A DNA stretch of 64,000 nt from Chryseobacterium wanjuense (lineage in GTDB: Bacteria; Bacteroidota; Bacteroidia; Flavobacteriales; Weeksellaceae): contig NZ_FOIU01000001.1 in NCBI RefSeq assembly GCF_900111495.1, forward strand, positions 1,488,001 through 1,552,000, in the 5' to 3' direction. Shown here one piece after another: positions 17,622 through 25,820 of the stretch. The translations under genes were made by a program, and so were the position numbers. The notes beneath the pieces are model-generated. The model did no database searches. It was not told the DNA's origin and saw only the letters and a program-made list of their open reading frames with translations. Within the stretch, counting starts at the first letter, position 1, and each line of letters opens with the position of its first letter.

Positions 17622-17930
17622 ATGATTGAAACTATTAAAGAATATGCGTCGAAGAGAATCGATCTCCTGAAAATTGAAGCTACCGAAAAGTCTTCCCTTT
17701 CAGCCGGAATGATTACTTATTTTGTCGTATTGCTTGTAGCCTTTGGTTTTTTCATTATTCTGTTCAATTTCGGAATTGCGTTCCTTATAGGAAGAGCTTT
17801 GGGCGATCATTCCTATGGATTCCTTATTGTTGCGGCTTTTTATCTTTTAATAATGATTCTTGTTGTTATCTTTAAAAAGAGAATCGTAAACTATGTCGCA
17901 GATCAGGTTATTAAATTTTTAAATCATTAA
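17622..17930 (+). CDS. Holin-like (YqjE-type) two-span membrane protein
   Basis: A 102-residue protein with an amphipathic N-terminus (IKEYASKRIDLLKIEATEK) and two hydrophobic spans (about 27-52 and 62-84). It matches the 'phage holin family' class (DUF1469/Phage_holin_3_6-like) that is chromosomal in many bacteria and unrelated to lysis. There is no phage context. It starts 19 bases after the ytxH terminator and overlaps the start region of the next gene by spacing only (4 bases apart), so those two are co-transcribed. Function unknown; envelope stress is an inference from the neighbours. Confidence 0.78.
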   Translation: MIETIKEYASKRIDLLKIEATEKSSLSAGMITYFVVLLVAFGFFIILFNFGIAFLIGRALGDHSYGFLIVAAFYLLIMILVVIFKKRIVNYVADQVIKFLNH

Positions 17931-17934
17931 AACT

Positions 17935-18432
17935 ATGGGCAGAAAGTATGAGAGCTTAGAGGAACTGAGAAGAAAGAAAAAATTGTTGAAAGAAGAAATC
18001 GACGGTTTGGAAGATCTTCTTACATTCAAAAATACAAAAGAAAGTTTGAGTGCATTTACCAATGGTTTGACAGATCAGTATCTGCAGGAGAAAGTAGACG
18101 ATGACGGTGAAGAAAAAGTTGTTCTCAGAAAAGATGTCATCGCAAAACAGATTACAACTGAAATAAAGGATGCATTCATCAATAAAAATACAGCGATGGG
18201 CATTGCCAATTCCGCATTCAAAGGAAATGCAATGGATGCGCTGATAAAATTAGGTGTAACGGCAATCGTAGGAAATTATGCCAAGAAAAACATGAGCAGC
18301 TCAAACTGGAAAAAGAAAGTTCTGGGTGCTGCCTTGATTTACCTGGCTCCTATCGCATTGAAATTCATCAGGAAGAAACTGGAAAATTATCAGAAAAATA
18401 AAAGTGTTTCGAGTATGGAACAGCTTATCTAA
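17935..18432 (+). CDS. Conserved hypothetical envelope-cluster protein
   Basis: A 165-residue protein. The N-terminus is a predicted coiled coil (LEELRRKKKLLKEEIDGLEDLL). A polar middle and an alanine/isoleucine-rich hydrophobic stretch (about 85-125, including ALIKLGVTAIVGNYAKKN and VLGAALIYLAPIAL) follow, and the end is basic. It starts 4 bases after the holin-like gene, so it is translated with it. I recognise no domain. The coiled-coil plus membrane-associated part suggests a partner of the holin-like/YtxH pair, like the third member of YqjD-E-K clusters. Confidence 0.7.
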   Translation: MGRKYESLEELRRKKKLLKEEIDGLEDLLTFKNTKESLSAFTNGLTDQYLQEKVDDDGEEKVVLRKDVIAKQITTEIKDAFINKNTAMGIANSAFKGNAMDALIKLGVTAIVGNYAKKNMSSSNWKKKVLGAALIYLAPIALKFIRKKLENYQKNKSVSSMEQLI

Positions 18433-18440
18433 TTGTTTTG

Positions 18441-18501
18441 GAGTTTTAGAGTCGGAGAGTTTTAGGGTTGAAAAAACTCAAACACTCCCACTCTAAAACC
18501 C
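18441..18501. repeat. Inverted repeat, 25-bp arms (ACTCTAAAACC family)
   Basis: Arms 18441-18465 and 18477-18501 pair at 21 of 25 positions with an 11-base loop. It fills the gap between two convergent genes and may terminate both. A relative lies at 48505-48594. Confidence 0.7.
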
Positions 18502-18509
18502 TATTACAC

Positions 18510-19235
18510 TCAAACTCGGAAGAGTTGTCCCAAAATAATTCCCGCCGCCATAGAAACATTCAGGCTTTCTGTAGATTGCGATTTTCCGAATCTAGGGATC
18601 ATTATGCTTTTTTGAAGAAGTTCTTCCGTTTCCGGACGCATCCCGTTGCCTTCATTCCCAAGAATTAAATTAATTTTTTCAGGTTTTTGAAAAGTATAAA
18701 TATTCTCCCCTTCCATATCCGTTCCTATATTTACATTTTCTGTTTTGGAAAGGTATTCGACTAAATTGGTATAAACGATATTCACCCTTGTAAAAGACCC
18801 CATCGTTGCCTGAATTACCTTAGGATTGTAGAAATCCACAGTATCTTCACTGCAGATAATCTGCTCGATTCCGAACCAGTCTGCCAGTCTGATGATCGTC
18901 CCGAGATTTCCCGGATCCTGAATTCCGTCAAGAATCAATTGAATATTTTTGTCTTCCGATTTTTTTTCCGTATTGATATGGCAAACAGCCACAGAATCTT
19001 TCGGATGTTGCAAAAAACTAATTTTTTTCAACTCATTCTCAGAGATATGAGTAACCGGTACATCCGAACGGCCTAATTTTTGCGGATCGGTAGAAAATAT
19101 TTCTTTAATTTTAAAGTTAGAATTGTAAAGTTCACAAATGATTTTATTACCTTCAACCAAAAACAAATTGTATTTTTGTCTGAACTTCTTTTTATCTAAA
19201 GACTGTAAAACTTTTATTGTATGAGCTGTAAGCAT
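18510..19235 (-). CDS. SpoU/TrmH-family RNA 2'-O-methyltransferase
   Basis: A 241-residue SPOUT methyltransferase. An N-terminal RNA-binding L30e-like part (about 1-90; LDKKKFRQKYNLFLVEGNK) precedes the knotted catalytic domain with the three SpoU motifs: ILDGIQDPGNLGTIIR, LILGNEGNGM and IPRFGKSQSTESLNVSMAAGI. It transfers methyl from S-adenosylmethionine to a ribose in rRNA or tRNA; the exact nucleotide cannot be told. I chose ATG 19235 (MLTAHTIKVLQSL), the family-like start. A start at 19253 would add six residues. Its 5' end overlaps the divergent tamL coding start (19221) by 15 bases, so each gene's promoter lies inside the other gene. Confidence 0.9.
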   Translation of the reverse strand: MLTAHTIKVLQSLDKKKFRQKYNLFLVEGNKIICELYNSNFKIKEIFSTDPQKLGRSDVPVTHISENELKKISFLQHPKDSVAVCHINTEKKSEDKNIQLILDGIQDPGNLGTIIRLADWFGIEQIICSEDTVDFYNPKVIQATMGSFTRVNIVYTNLVEYLSKTENVNIGTDMEGENIYTFQKPEKINLILGNEGNGMRPETEELLQKSIMIPRFGKSQSTESLNVSMAAGIILGQLFRV

Positions 19236-21818
19236 TATAAGAATTCTCCTCAAAAGTATTATAAAATTATCTCATTTGCAACATTTGTTGGTTTCCTTTA
19301 TGCATGCAGTACGACTAAAAAAGTTCCGGACGGCGAATACCTGCTTGTAAAAAACAATTTTGAATTTGAAGATAAAAAAGAACCTTTCGACAGTGAGCTG
19401 AAAGGCTACGTACAACAAAAACCGAATAAAAGACAGTTTCTGTTCATGCCTTTGAGTTTGTGGCTCTACAACGCTGCAAACCCGAAATACGATACCCTTC
19501 TGAATGAATACATGACGTATCCTAATGAATTAAGAGATCAAAAATTAAGAGACTCTCTATTCATTAAATATAATATGAAAAGCAGTGTCGGAAAAAGCCT
19601 GTTTTTCGACAGATTGTATCACAGCTGGGGTTCCGCTCCCGTCATTCTGGATCAGACCAAAACGGAAAAAGGTGCAGAATCTATTGAAAAAAGATTAACA
19701 TATCGTGGATATTGGGATGCTGAAGTGAAATTTAAGCATGATCTGGACTCAGCTGCGAAAAAAGCAGCCGTTACCTATTTCATTACTCACAAAGATCCTA
19801 CTTATATTAAAGAATATTATTACAATATTACCGATCCTAAGGTTAAAAATATTTATCAGCAAAAACTTCATGAGAGTCTGGTGAGACAAGGGCAAATCCT
19901 TGATCAGACAGTCCTTGAAAAAGAAGTGACCAGAATCAATGACCTGATGAGAGACTACGGTTACTATAAGTTTAACAGCCTTGGAGATGAAATTTATTTC
20001 GTGGCCGATTCTCTTAAAAGTAGAAAACAGGTTCCTTTAACACTGGAAATCCACAAAGATTCTCTCGATACTCCTTATAAAATGGCAACTATCGGAAATA
20101 TAGATGTTGCGATTGTGGATGAAATGAATGATTATCCCAAAAATACAACGAAAGACAGCCTTCGCGGAATCAGATTTCATAAAGTGAATAATCAGTATAA
20201 GGATCGTGCCATCTGGAGAGCTATTACTGTTGGACCCAAACAGGTTTATGATCAGAAAAAGCTTGATCTTACAAAAAGGAACATATTGTCTATGAACAAC
20301 TTCAGTATTCTTAAAGCAAGGGATTCTTTAAGACATGGTGGAGGAACTATTCCCAATGACAGTATTGTGGATGTCATGTATATTTTGAAACCGCTTCCGA
20401 AATATGAATTAAAAGTGGGAACGGATATTAATTATTCGCAGGTCCTGAACTTAGGGATTTCACCTTCGGTTGATTTGACGACAAGAAATATTTTTGGAGG
20501 GGCAGAAAACCTTTCTACCAGTCTTTCAGGGACATTTGGCTCGATCAGAAGTACAAAAGATATCAGCAAAAGGGTTTTAGCGTATGAGTTATCAGCTCAG
20601 GCTTCACTTAATTTCCCAAGACTACTGCTGCCATTTGATTATTATAAACTATTACCAAAAAGATACAGCCCTACTTCATCGATTGTTTTAGGAGCTTCAG
20701 TTCAGAACAATATCGGTTTGGGAAGGGTGAATTTTAATACAGGTTTAAATTATCTCGCAACCGTAAACGATAAAGTTTCCCACAGGCTTACTATTTTCAA
20801 TACACAGCTGAGTTTAACTAAAAATAAAGATGCCTATTATGATTACTTCGTCAATGACAATGAGATCAGACAGGAAATTTTTGATAATTATTTTTTAGTT
20901 AGACCTAATATTGCTCAACAGTTTAGCTCCGGGCAATTGACTATCGACCAGGTTTCACAGCGAATCACGGAGGATTTGGATTATCAGCAAGGCTTAGATC
21001 AAGCGGGTATCGATCGTTATACAGCGTTTATCGGAACGTTGGTAAATAAAGACCGACAGACTCAGGATGTCTTGATTTCTTCATTAATTTATAATTTTGT
21101 TTATAATGAAATTGGAAAAAAAGATTATCCAAATGCTTTCTATTTTAACGGGAAAGTAGAATTAGCAGGAAATATTTTCAGCATTTTTAATCAGAAAAGA
21201 AATGATGGGGGAATTGTAACAAGCCCGGAAAGAACCATCTTCGGGATTCCTTATGCACAATTTGTAAAATTTGATTTTGATGTAAGAAAGTATTTTAAAT
21301 TCAGCAAAAATACACTTGTTCTTCGGCAGTTTGTCGGTGTCGGAATTCCTTACGGAAACTCTTCGAATATGCCGGTAATCAGGTCTTATTTTAATGGTGG
21401 ATCTAATGATATCAGGGCTTGGGTAGCTTTTGGAGGACTGGGACCTGCTGATTCTCAGGTTGATGAGAGGGTTCGTACATACATGACAGACAATTTGAAA
21501 CTAACAACCAATATAGAATTCAGGGTTCCTTTCAACGATATGTATGAAGGCGCGCTTTTCACGGATATCGGTAACACATGGAGCTTGAAAAATTATAATG
21601 ACGGTTACGGAGATGAGTTTAAATTTAATAAATTTCTAAGTCAGGTTGGTGTCGGTAGTGGATTTGGATTAAGGGTAAATGTGGCTTATATTACATTAAG
21701 ACTGGACTTAGCCTATAAAATGTATGATCCGAACAAACCGGAAGGCGACAGATGGAGACTGAAATATTTTCAGCCATTCAAACCTACATTGAATATTGCG
21801 TTCGGTTATCCGTTCTAA
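19221..21818 (+). CDS. tamL: TamL lipoprotein (BamA/TamA-family, outer membrane)
   Basis: An 865-residue protein with a lipoprotein signal (FLYACSTTKK, lipidated Cys29) and the family start VPDGEYLLVKN. Three POTRA-like domains occupy roughly residues 40-400 (paired stretches such as TYRGYWDAEVKFKHD and FHKVNNQYKDRAIW). A BamA/TamA-type barrel follows, with SYFNGGSNDIRAWVAFGGLGP (the RGF/RAW-like lid loop) and a C-terminal aromatic strand ending YPF. In Bacteroidota TamL replaces TamA and pairs with TamB in outer-membrane biogenesis. Here the next gene is unrelated, so tamB lies elsewhere. The start overlaps the divergent methyltransferase. The stop shares four bases (CTAA) with the convergent SanA-like gene. 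Confidence 0.9.
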   Translation: MSCKHYKNSPQKYYKIISFATFVGFLYACSTTKKVPDGEYLLVKNNFEFEDKKEPFDSELKGYVQQKPNKRQFLFMPLSLWLYNAANPKYDTLLNEYMTYPNELRDQKLRDSLFIKYNMKSSVGKSLFFDRLYHSWGSAPVILDQTKTEKGAESIEKRLTYRGYWDAEVKFKHDLDSAAKKAAVTYFITHKDPTYIKEYYYNITDPKVKNIYQQKLHESLVRQGQILDQTVLEKEVTRINDLMRDYGYYKFNSLGDEIYFVADSLKSRKQVPLTLEIHKDSLDTPYKMATIGNIDVAIVDEMNDYPKNTTKDSLRGIRFHKVNNQYKDRAIWRAITVGPKQVYDQKKLDLTKRNILSMNNFSILKARDSLRHGGGTIPNDSIVDVMYILKPLPKYELKVGTDINYSQVLNLGISPSVDLTTRNIFGGAENLSTSLSGTFGSIRSTKDISKRVLAYELSAQASLNFPRLLLPFDYYKLLPKRYSPTSSIVLGASVQNNIGLGRVNFNTGLNYLATVNDKVSHRLTIFNTQLSLTKNKDAYYDYFVNDNEIRQEIFDNYFLVRPNIAQQFSSGQLTIDQVSQRITEDLDYQQGLDQAGIDRYTAFIGTLVNKDRQTQDVLISSLIYNFVYNEIGKKDYPNAFYFNGKVELAGNIFSIFNQKRNDGGIVTSPERTIFGIPYAQFVKFDFDVRKYFKFSKNTLVLRQFVGVGIPYGNSSNMPVIRSYFNGGSNDIRAWVAFGGLGPADSQVDERVRTYMTDNLKLTTNIEFRVPFNDMYEGALFTDIGNTWSLKNYNDGYGDEFKFNKFLSQVGVGSGFGLRVNVAYITLRLDLAYKMYDPNKPEGDRWRLKYFQPFKPTLNIAFGYPF

Positions 21819-22432
21819 TCCGGGGAGATTCCCAGAGCAAAATATACCACAGCAACGGTTCTGGCCAAAATTTCCCTGAACTGGTTTCTGTAATAGCTTT
21901 CGGGCTTCATCACATCCTGTGCATCAAAACCCAGGGCATTCATATTGTTGTTCCTTGCAAAAAGCAGGGCACGAAGATTGTGAAAGCCCTGTGAAACAAT
22001 GATCACATTATCTTTTTTATAAACATCTTTACAACGCAGAATGCTTTTATAAGTATTAAAACCTCTCGGATCTTCGATGATGATGTCTTCGGGCACCCCT
22101 TCCTGATAAATAAGATAATTTTTCATGGCTGCAGGCTCGTCGTATCCCTTGCTTTTCTCGCCGCTTACAATGATTTTTTTGATTTTTCCGTGATGGTAAA
22201 GAAGCGCAGTGGCATCCATTCTTTTGGTAAAATACGGATTCGACTGTCCCGATCTCATTTTCGGGGAAGTTCCCAACACAAGGGCAACTTCACGGGGCGG
22301 GATTTTTGAAATTTTCGTATACGTTCTGCCGTCTGTAAGGGCAAAAACCCATGCATTAGCGAGACATATCAACAGAATTCCTATTTCTACTGATATAAAT
22401 GTAAGGTTAAATATGTTTTTTACGATTCTCAA
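21815..22432 (-). CDS. SanA/YdcF-family DUF218 membrane protein
   Basis: A 205-residue protein with one N-terminal span (about 12-32) and a DUF218 domain: VALVLGTSPKMRSGQSNPYF, IVSGEKSKGYDEPAAMKNYLI and a C-terminal NNMNALGFDAQD region. SanA of enterics affects vancomycin exclusion and cell-envelope permeability; the biochemical activity of the family is unresolved. The upstream flavoprotein gene ends inside its start (4-base ATGA-type overlap at 22429-22432), indicating translational coupling. The stop overlaps the tamL stop on the other strand. Confidence 0.88.
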   Translation of the reverse strand: MRIVKNIFNLTFISVEIGILLICLANAWVFALTDGRTYTKISKIPPREVALVLGTSPKMRSGQSNPYFTKRMDATALLYHHGKIKKIIVSGEKSKGYDEPAAMKNYLIYQEGVPEDIIIEDPRGFNTYKSILRCKDVYKKDNVIIVSQGFHNLRALLFARNNNMNALGFDAQDVMKPESYYRNQFREILARTVAVVYFALGISPD

Positions 22433-23553
22433 CTTAAATCAAAGTTAAGCTTTATTTTTTTGCTTTTAGGAATTGACATACAAGCCAATATATGATGTTT
22501 TCTTTCTTCTCTTTCCGTTAAATATTCATTTTCCAGCAGCTCCACTTCGCCTTCTTCCAAAATACATTCACAGCTTCCGCAAATACCTGATTTACAGGAA
22601 TAAGGAACCGAAAAATTTTGAATCAATAATTGCTGAAGCAGTTTTTCTTTATTGTCGGGAAGCTCTGTACGATATTCTTTTCCCAACATTTTAAATTCAA
22701 CTTCAATATTTTCAATCAACGGAAACTCTTTTTCAATAGGATAAATATCGTCATTATATTCTTCAAAAAGCTCAAAGTGAATATTTTTCTTTGGAATACC
22801 ATGATGATAACAAGCATTAGCAAGCGTTTTTATCATCTCTCCTTTTCCGCAAATCAATACTTCATCCACAGCATCCCAGATAGTAGATTCTTCATCGGTA
22901 TCATCTAAATGTAGAATCTGATTAATTATTAAACCTAATTTTTTATCATCCAATCTACCATGAAAGAAACTGTTAGAAGTTTTTTCCTGGGAAAAAAAGT
23001 AAAAAATCTGGAGCCTTTCGCCGCAGTTTCTAGCCAGATTATCTAATTCTTCTCTGTAAATTAAATCCTCATAAGTTTTATTTCCGTAGAATAAAAACAG
23101 CCTGGTTCTGGGTTCGTTATAAAGAATATTTTTGAAGTGACTTAAAATCGGGGTAATTCCTATCCCCGCTGCAAAGCCTACAATTGTCCGGAACTCGCTG
23201 GGTTTGGAAACTATTGTAAATCTACCGCTGGGTTCGCTTACCAATAAATGATCTCCAATATTATAATTTTTAATCAAATGGGAAGTCGGGCCATCAGGAG
23301 AATTCACTTTTATTCCCAATGCAATCTTTTGTTCATACGGAGCCGAAGTCATTGAATAATCATTAATGACATCTACCCCATTTGATTGAAATTTTACACT
23401 TACAAACTGGCCTGCATCAAACTTAAAATTTTCTTTCAAATTCTCAGGAATCTCGAATTCGAGAGAAAAAGTATTTTTGGTCAGTTCTTCCTTTTTCGTT
23501 ATTTTTAGCCAGTGAAACTGCGTTAGTTTCCCCTTATAGATTTGTTGTTCCAT
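22429..23553 (-). CDS. Ferredoxin-NADP reductase-like flavoprotein with C-terminal 2Fe-2S domain
   Basis: A 374-residue class-IA oxygenase reductase (PaaE/HmpA-like). An N-terminal FAD-binding barrel (about 15-120; NDYSMTSAPYE is the flavin RxYS-type motif) is followed by an NAD(P)-binding domain (about 125-260; VGFAAGIGITPILSHFKNIL, LICGKGEMIKTL). A plant-type ferredoxin domain closes it, with three Cys in CKSGICGSCECIL and the fourth in HHILACMS. It passes electrons from NAD(P)H through FAD to an iron-sulfur centre and on to a partner that is not encoded nearby. A phenylacetate-oxygenase role is possible but unsupported, since no paaABCD is present. It is translationally coupled to the SanA-like gene. 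Confidence 0.9.
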   Translation of the reverse strand: MEQQIYKGKLTQFHWLKITKKEELTKNTFSLEFEIPENLKENFKFDAGQFVSVKFQSNGVDVINDYSMTSAPYEQKIALGIKVNSPDGPTSHLIKNYNIGDHLLVSEPSGRFTIVSKPSEFRTIVGFAAGIGITPILSHFKNILYNEPRTRLFLFYGNKTYEDLIYREELDNLARNCGERLQIFYFFSQEKTSNSFFHGRLDDKKLGLIINQILHLDDTDEESTIWDAVDEVLICGKGEMIKTLANACYHHGIPKKNIHFELFEEYNDDIYPIEKEFPLIENIEVEFKMLGKEYRTELPDNKEKLLQQLLIQNFSVPYSCKSGICGSCECILEEGEVELLENEYLTEREERKHHILACMSIPKSKKIKLNFDLS

Positions 23554-23562
23554 ACTTCAATT

Positions 23563-23570
23563 CAAAAATA
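23563..23570 (-). promoter_or_regulatory. -7 promoter box of the flavoprotein-SanA operon (TATTTTTG)
   Basis: Perfect TAnnTTTG on the minus strand, 9 bases before the ATG at 23553. The gap to the divergent TlpA gene is only 31 bases. Confidence 0.5.
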
Positions 23571-23584
23571 GATAAAAAATAATT

Positions 23585-24133
23585 ATGAAGAAGATAATTT
23601 TATCCACGTTGGTGGTGTTTACATTGGCAAGCTGTAAGAAAGAAAATCAAAAAATTGAAGAGAATACGGCTGCATCAGATTCTATATCGACACCTGCTCC
23701 GATAGCCGCTGCCCTGAAAATGGTGACTCCACAACAGGCTTCCGAATTTTTAAATAAAAAAAATGACACTTTATACGTCACCAATTTCTTTGCAACCTGG
23801 TGCGGACCTTGTGTAAGAGAAATTCCACATTTTAAAAATAAAATTCAGGAACTGAACGGAAAACCTGTAAAAATTACATTCGTGAGTTTAGACCAAAAAG
23901 AAGTCTGGAATTCTGAAGTTCCTCGTTTTGTCGATGAACAGGGAATTCGTAATCAAACGGTTCTGTTAGACGGACAGCTTTTGGATGGAAATTTTTTCAA
24001 AAATAATTTTAAGCAGTGGGACGGCGGTGCGATTCCTTTTACTTTCATGAGAAAAGGTGATAAAACTGACGAAACGTTGGGAATGATAAGTGAAGAGCAG
24101 CTTAACGAGAAAATTAATGCTCTTTTACAATAG
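23585..24133 (+). CDS. TlpA-family thioredoxin-like lipoprotein
   Basis: A 182-residue protein with a lipoprotein signal (TLASCKK, lipid Cys17), a Ser/Pro/Ala linker to residue 45, and a thioredoxin fold with the redox pair in WCGPC (residues 72-76) and cis-proline-type GGAIPFTF. TlpA-like proteins reduce periplasmic disulfides, for example in cytochrome c maturation. The gene lies 16 bases before the FecCD-like permease, so it may share that operon. A link to metal or cofactor uptake is then conceivable but is inference. Confidence 0.9.
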   Translation: MKKIILSTLVVFTLASCKKENQKIEENTAASDSISTPAPIAAALKMVTPQQASEFLNKKNDTLYVTNFFATWCGPCVREIPHFKNKIQELNGKPVKITFVSLDQKEVWNSEVPRFVDEQGIRNQTVLLDGQLLDGNFFKNNFKQWDGGAIPFTFMRKGDKTDETLGMISEEQLNEKINALLQ

Positions 24134-24149
24134 GCTTCAGACTATTATA

Positions 24150-25121
24150 ATGTCAAAAAAATTTAAAATCCTGTGTTTACTGTTGCTGATCGCGATTATT
24201 CTGACCGCGGTTTTTAACCTGAACACAGGATTTTTAAATTTACATCTTCAGGATTTTTTTACAGAATCATCCAATAGCCAGATTGCTGAAATTCGTATAA
24301 ACCGTGTATTAGTCATGCTTTTGGCGGGAATTTCCATTCCGACTTCCGGTTTCCTGATGCAGGAATATTTTCAGAATCCTTTAGCCGGCCCGGATATTTT
24401 AGGAATCACTTCTGTGGCGAGTTTGTCGGTGGCATTTTATATATTTTTTTCATATAACATCACCCTTCCGGATTTACTTCAAAACAGCTTTTTAAGTTTT
24501 GCGGCAATTGGTGGAAGTTTTTTGCTGATGCTGGTTTTACTATCGATGTCTAATAAATTCCAGGACAAATCGTACTTAATTATTTTCGGATTTTTGGTCT
24601 CGGCTTTTGCGGGAGCGATTGTTTCCCTGCTTCAGTTTTATGCAGAAAATCAGAGCTTGAAAAACTATATTTTATGGTCTTTTGGAGCTAATAATATGGT
24701 TTCAAGAAATCAGATTTATGTATTGACAATTTTGGTGTTGACAGGATCATTTATTTGTTTTAAAACCATCAAACCGCTTATCGGAAATTCCTTAGGAAAT
24801 TCATATGCCCAAAGTCTGGGAGTTAATCTGAATCGGTTAAAATTTTTAATTATTGCAGCCTCTTCCCTGCTTTCTGCATCGATTACGGCTTTTTTAGGCC
24901 CAATTTTATTCATCGGAATTATTGTTCCGCATTTTTGTAGGTTAATTTATAATCCTGCTAAACTGTGGCAGCAATGGATTCTGAATATGTTTTTAGGAAT
25001 GCTGATCATGTTGTTGTTTTCCATCGTTGCAGAAAAAACGCAAGTTCCGTTGAATGTGATAAGTTCAATCTTTGGAATTCCTGTGATTTTGATGATGCTT
25101 TTGAAACAGAATAAAGTTTAG
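24150..25121 (+). CDS. FecCD-type ABC importer permease (iron-siderophore/haem/cobalamin class)
   Basis: A 323-residue BtuC/FecCD-family permease with about nine to ten hydrophobic spans. Typical stretches are NRVLVMLLAGISIPTSGFLMQ, the QEYFQNPLAGPDILGI loop and FLGPILFIGIIVPHFCRLI (coupling region). I start it at ATG 24150 (MSKKFKILCLLLL), which avoids overlap with the TlpA gene; an upstream in-frame ATG at 24090 adds 20 residues that overlap it. The ATPase partner follows, but a 700-bp repeat-flanked GxxExxY cassette separates the two. No substrate-binding protein is in the window, so the ligand is unknown. Confidence 0.9.
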   Translation: MSKKFKILCLLLLIAIILTAVFNLNTGFLNLHLQDFFTESSNSQIAEIRINRVLVMLLAGISIPTSGFLMQEYFQNPLAGPDILGITSVASLSVAFYIFFSYNITLPDLLQNSFLSFAAIGGSFLLMLVLLSMSNKFQDKSYLIIFGFLVSAFAGAIVSLLQFYAENQSLKNYILWSFGANNMVSRNQIYVLTILVLTGSFICFKTIKPLIGNSLGNSYAQSLGVNLNRLKFLIIAASSLLSASITAFLGPILFIGIIVPHFCRLIYNPAKLWQQWILNMFLGMLIMLLFSIVAEKTQVPLNVISSIFGIPVILMMLLKQNKV

Positions 25122-25123
25122 TT

Positions 25124-25184
25124 GTTGGTTTTTCGCAAAGGCGCAAAGTTATTTTTATAATTTTACGTCTTAAGGCGCAAGGAT
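25124..25184 (-). repeat. CGCAAAG repeat, inverted copy
   Basis: Reverse-orientation copy starting 3 bases after the permease stop. It can pair with the copy at 25263 over most of its length. Confidence 0.7.
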
Positions 25185-25262
25185 TTTATCTTTGATAAAA
25201 TTTAGTAACGAGAATTATTACAGAGTTAATACGGCACAACACTTGCTGAAAATTTTTGATTT

Positions 25263-25325
25263 TCTTGCGCCTTAAAAACAGTATAAAATTAGAAATCTTT
25301 GCGTCTTTGCGAAAAACCAACAAAA
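25263..25325 (+). repeat. CGCAAAG repeat, direct copy 1
   Basis: Ends about 20 bases before the GxxExxY ATG, so it forms that gene's leader. Confidence 0.7.
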
Positions 25326-25345
25326 TATAAAAAAACACAACACGA

Positions 25346-25723
25346 ATGACAGAAAATGAATTATCAAAGATTGTCTTTGAGACAGGGTTAAAAATTCACA
25401 AAAAATTAGGAGCAGGATTATTTGAATATGTTTATGAAGAATGTTTATTCTATGAACTAACAAAAGTTGGACTTTTAGTAGAAAAACAGAAATTACTTCC
25501 AATAGTATATGAGGAATTAAAAATTGAAAATGCATTCAGATTAGATATGATTGTCGAAAACAAATTAATTTTAGAAATTAAAACAGTCGAATATATTAAT
25601 TCCATACATAAAGCTCAACTTCTAACTTATTTAAAGATGACAAATTGTAAATTAGGATTATTATTAAATTTTCAATCTGATGTTTTCAAAAATGGAGTAA
25701 CAAGAATTGTAAACTTTTTATAA
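25346..25723 (+). CDS. GxxExxY protein (PDDEXK-like fold family)
   Basis: A 125-residue protein of the GxxExxY family, named for GLFEYVY at residues about 24-30. A second conserved block includes FRLDMIVENKLILEIKTVE (about 64-82), a D...E-x-K arrangement like the metal-binding core of PDDEXK nucleases, and a later KAQLLTYLKMTNCKLGLLLNF. The family is widespread in Bacteroidota, usually as scattered single genes; its biochemical function is unproven. It lacks an obvious -7 box. The flanking repeats suggest it travels as a cassette. Codon use is noticeably more AT-rich than the importer genes on either side. Confidence 0.88.
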   Translation: MTENELSKIVFETGLKIHKKLGAGLFEYVYEECLFYELTKVGLLVEKQKLLPIVYEELKIENAFRLDMIVENKLILEIKTVEYINSIHKAQLLTYLKMTNCKLGLLLNFQSDVFKNGVTRIVNFL

Positions 25724-25756
25724 TTTAAACGTGTGAAAATTTGACAAAGTCAAATT

Positions 25757-25820
25757 CCTTGCGCCTTAAAACACTATTTTTGTAAATTAATTTTGCGTCT
25801 TTGCGAAAACCAACAAAATG
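25757..25820 (+). repeat. CGCAAAG repeat, direct copy 2
   Basis: Third copy, ending exactly at the ATG of the ABC ATPase, so it supplies the 5' leader of that gene. Confidence 0.7.

Larger units (their letters stand above)
25124..25820 (+). mobile_element. Repeat-bounded GxxExxY cassette inserted in an ABC-importer operon
   Basis: The segment between the permease stop (25121) and the ATPase ATG (25818) consists of a 61-bp repeat in inverted orientation (25124-25184), a spacer, the same repeat in direct orientation (25263-25325), the GxxExxY gene, and a third direct copy (25757-25820). Each copy carries CTTGCGCCTTAA at one end and TTTGCGTCTTTGCGAAAAAC at the other. The last copy ends on the ATPase start codon. 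This looks like an inserted unit. Mobility is inferred; no transposase or target duplication is proven. Confidence 0.55.

Noticed and set aside
17622..17930. Holin-like gene as sign of a prophage
   Set aside because: No phage structural, lysis or integrase genes nearby; this class is chromosomal and conserved.
25272..25535. Antisense frame over the CGCAAAG repeat and GxxExxY gene
   Set aside because: Hydrophobic low-complexity product, overlaps a conserved gene on the other strand, no promoter box.
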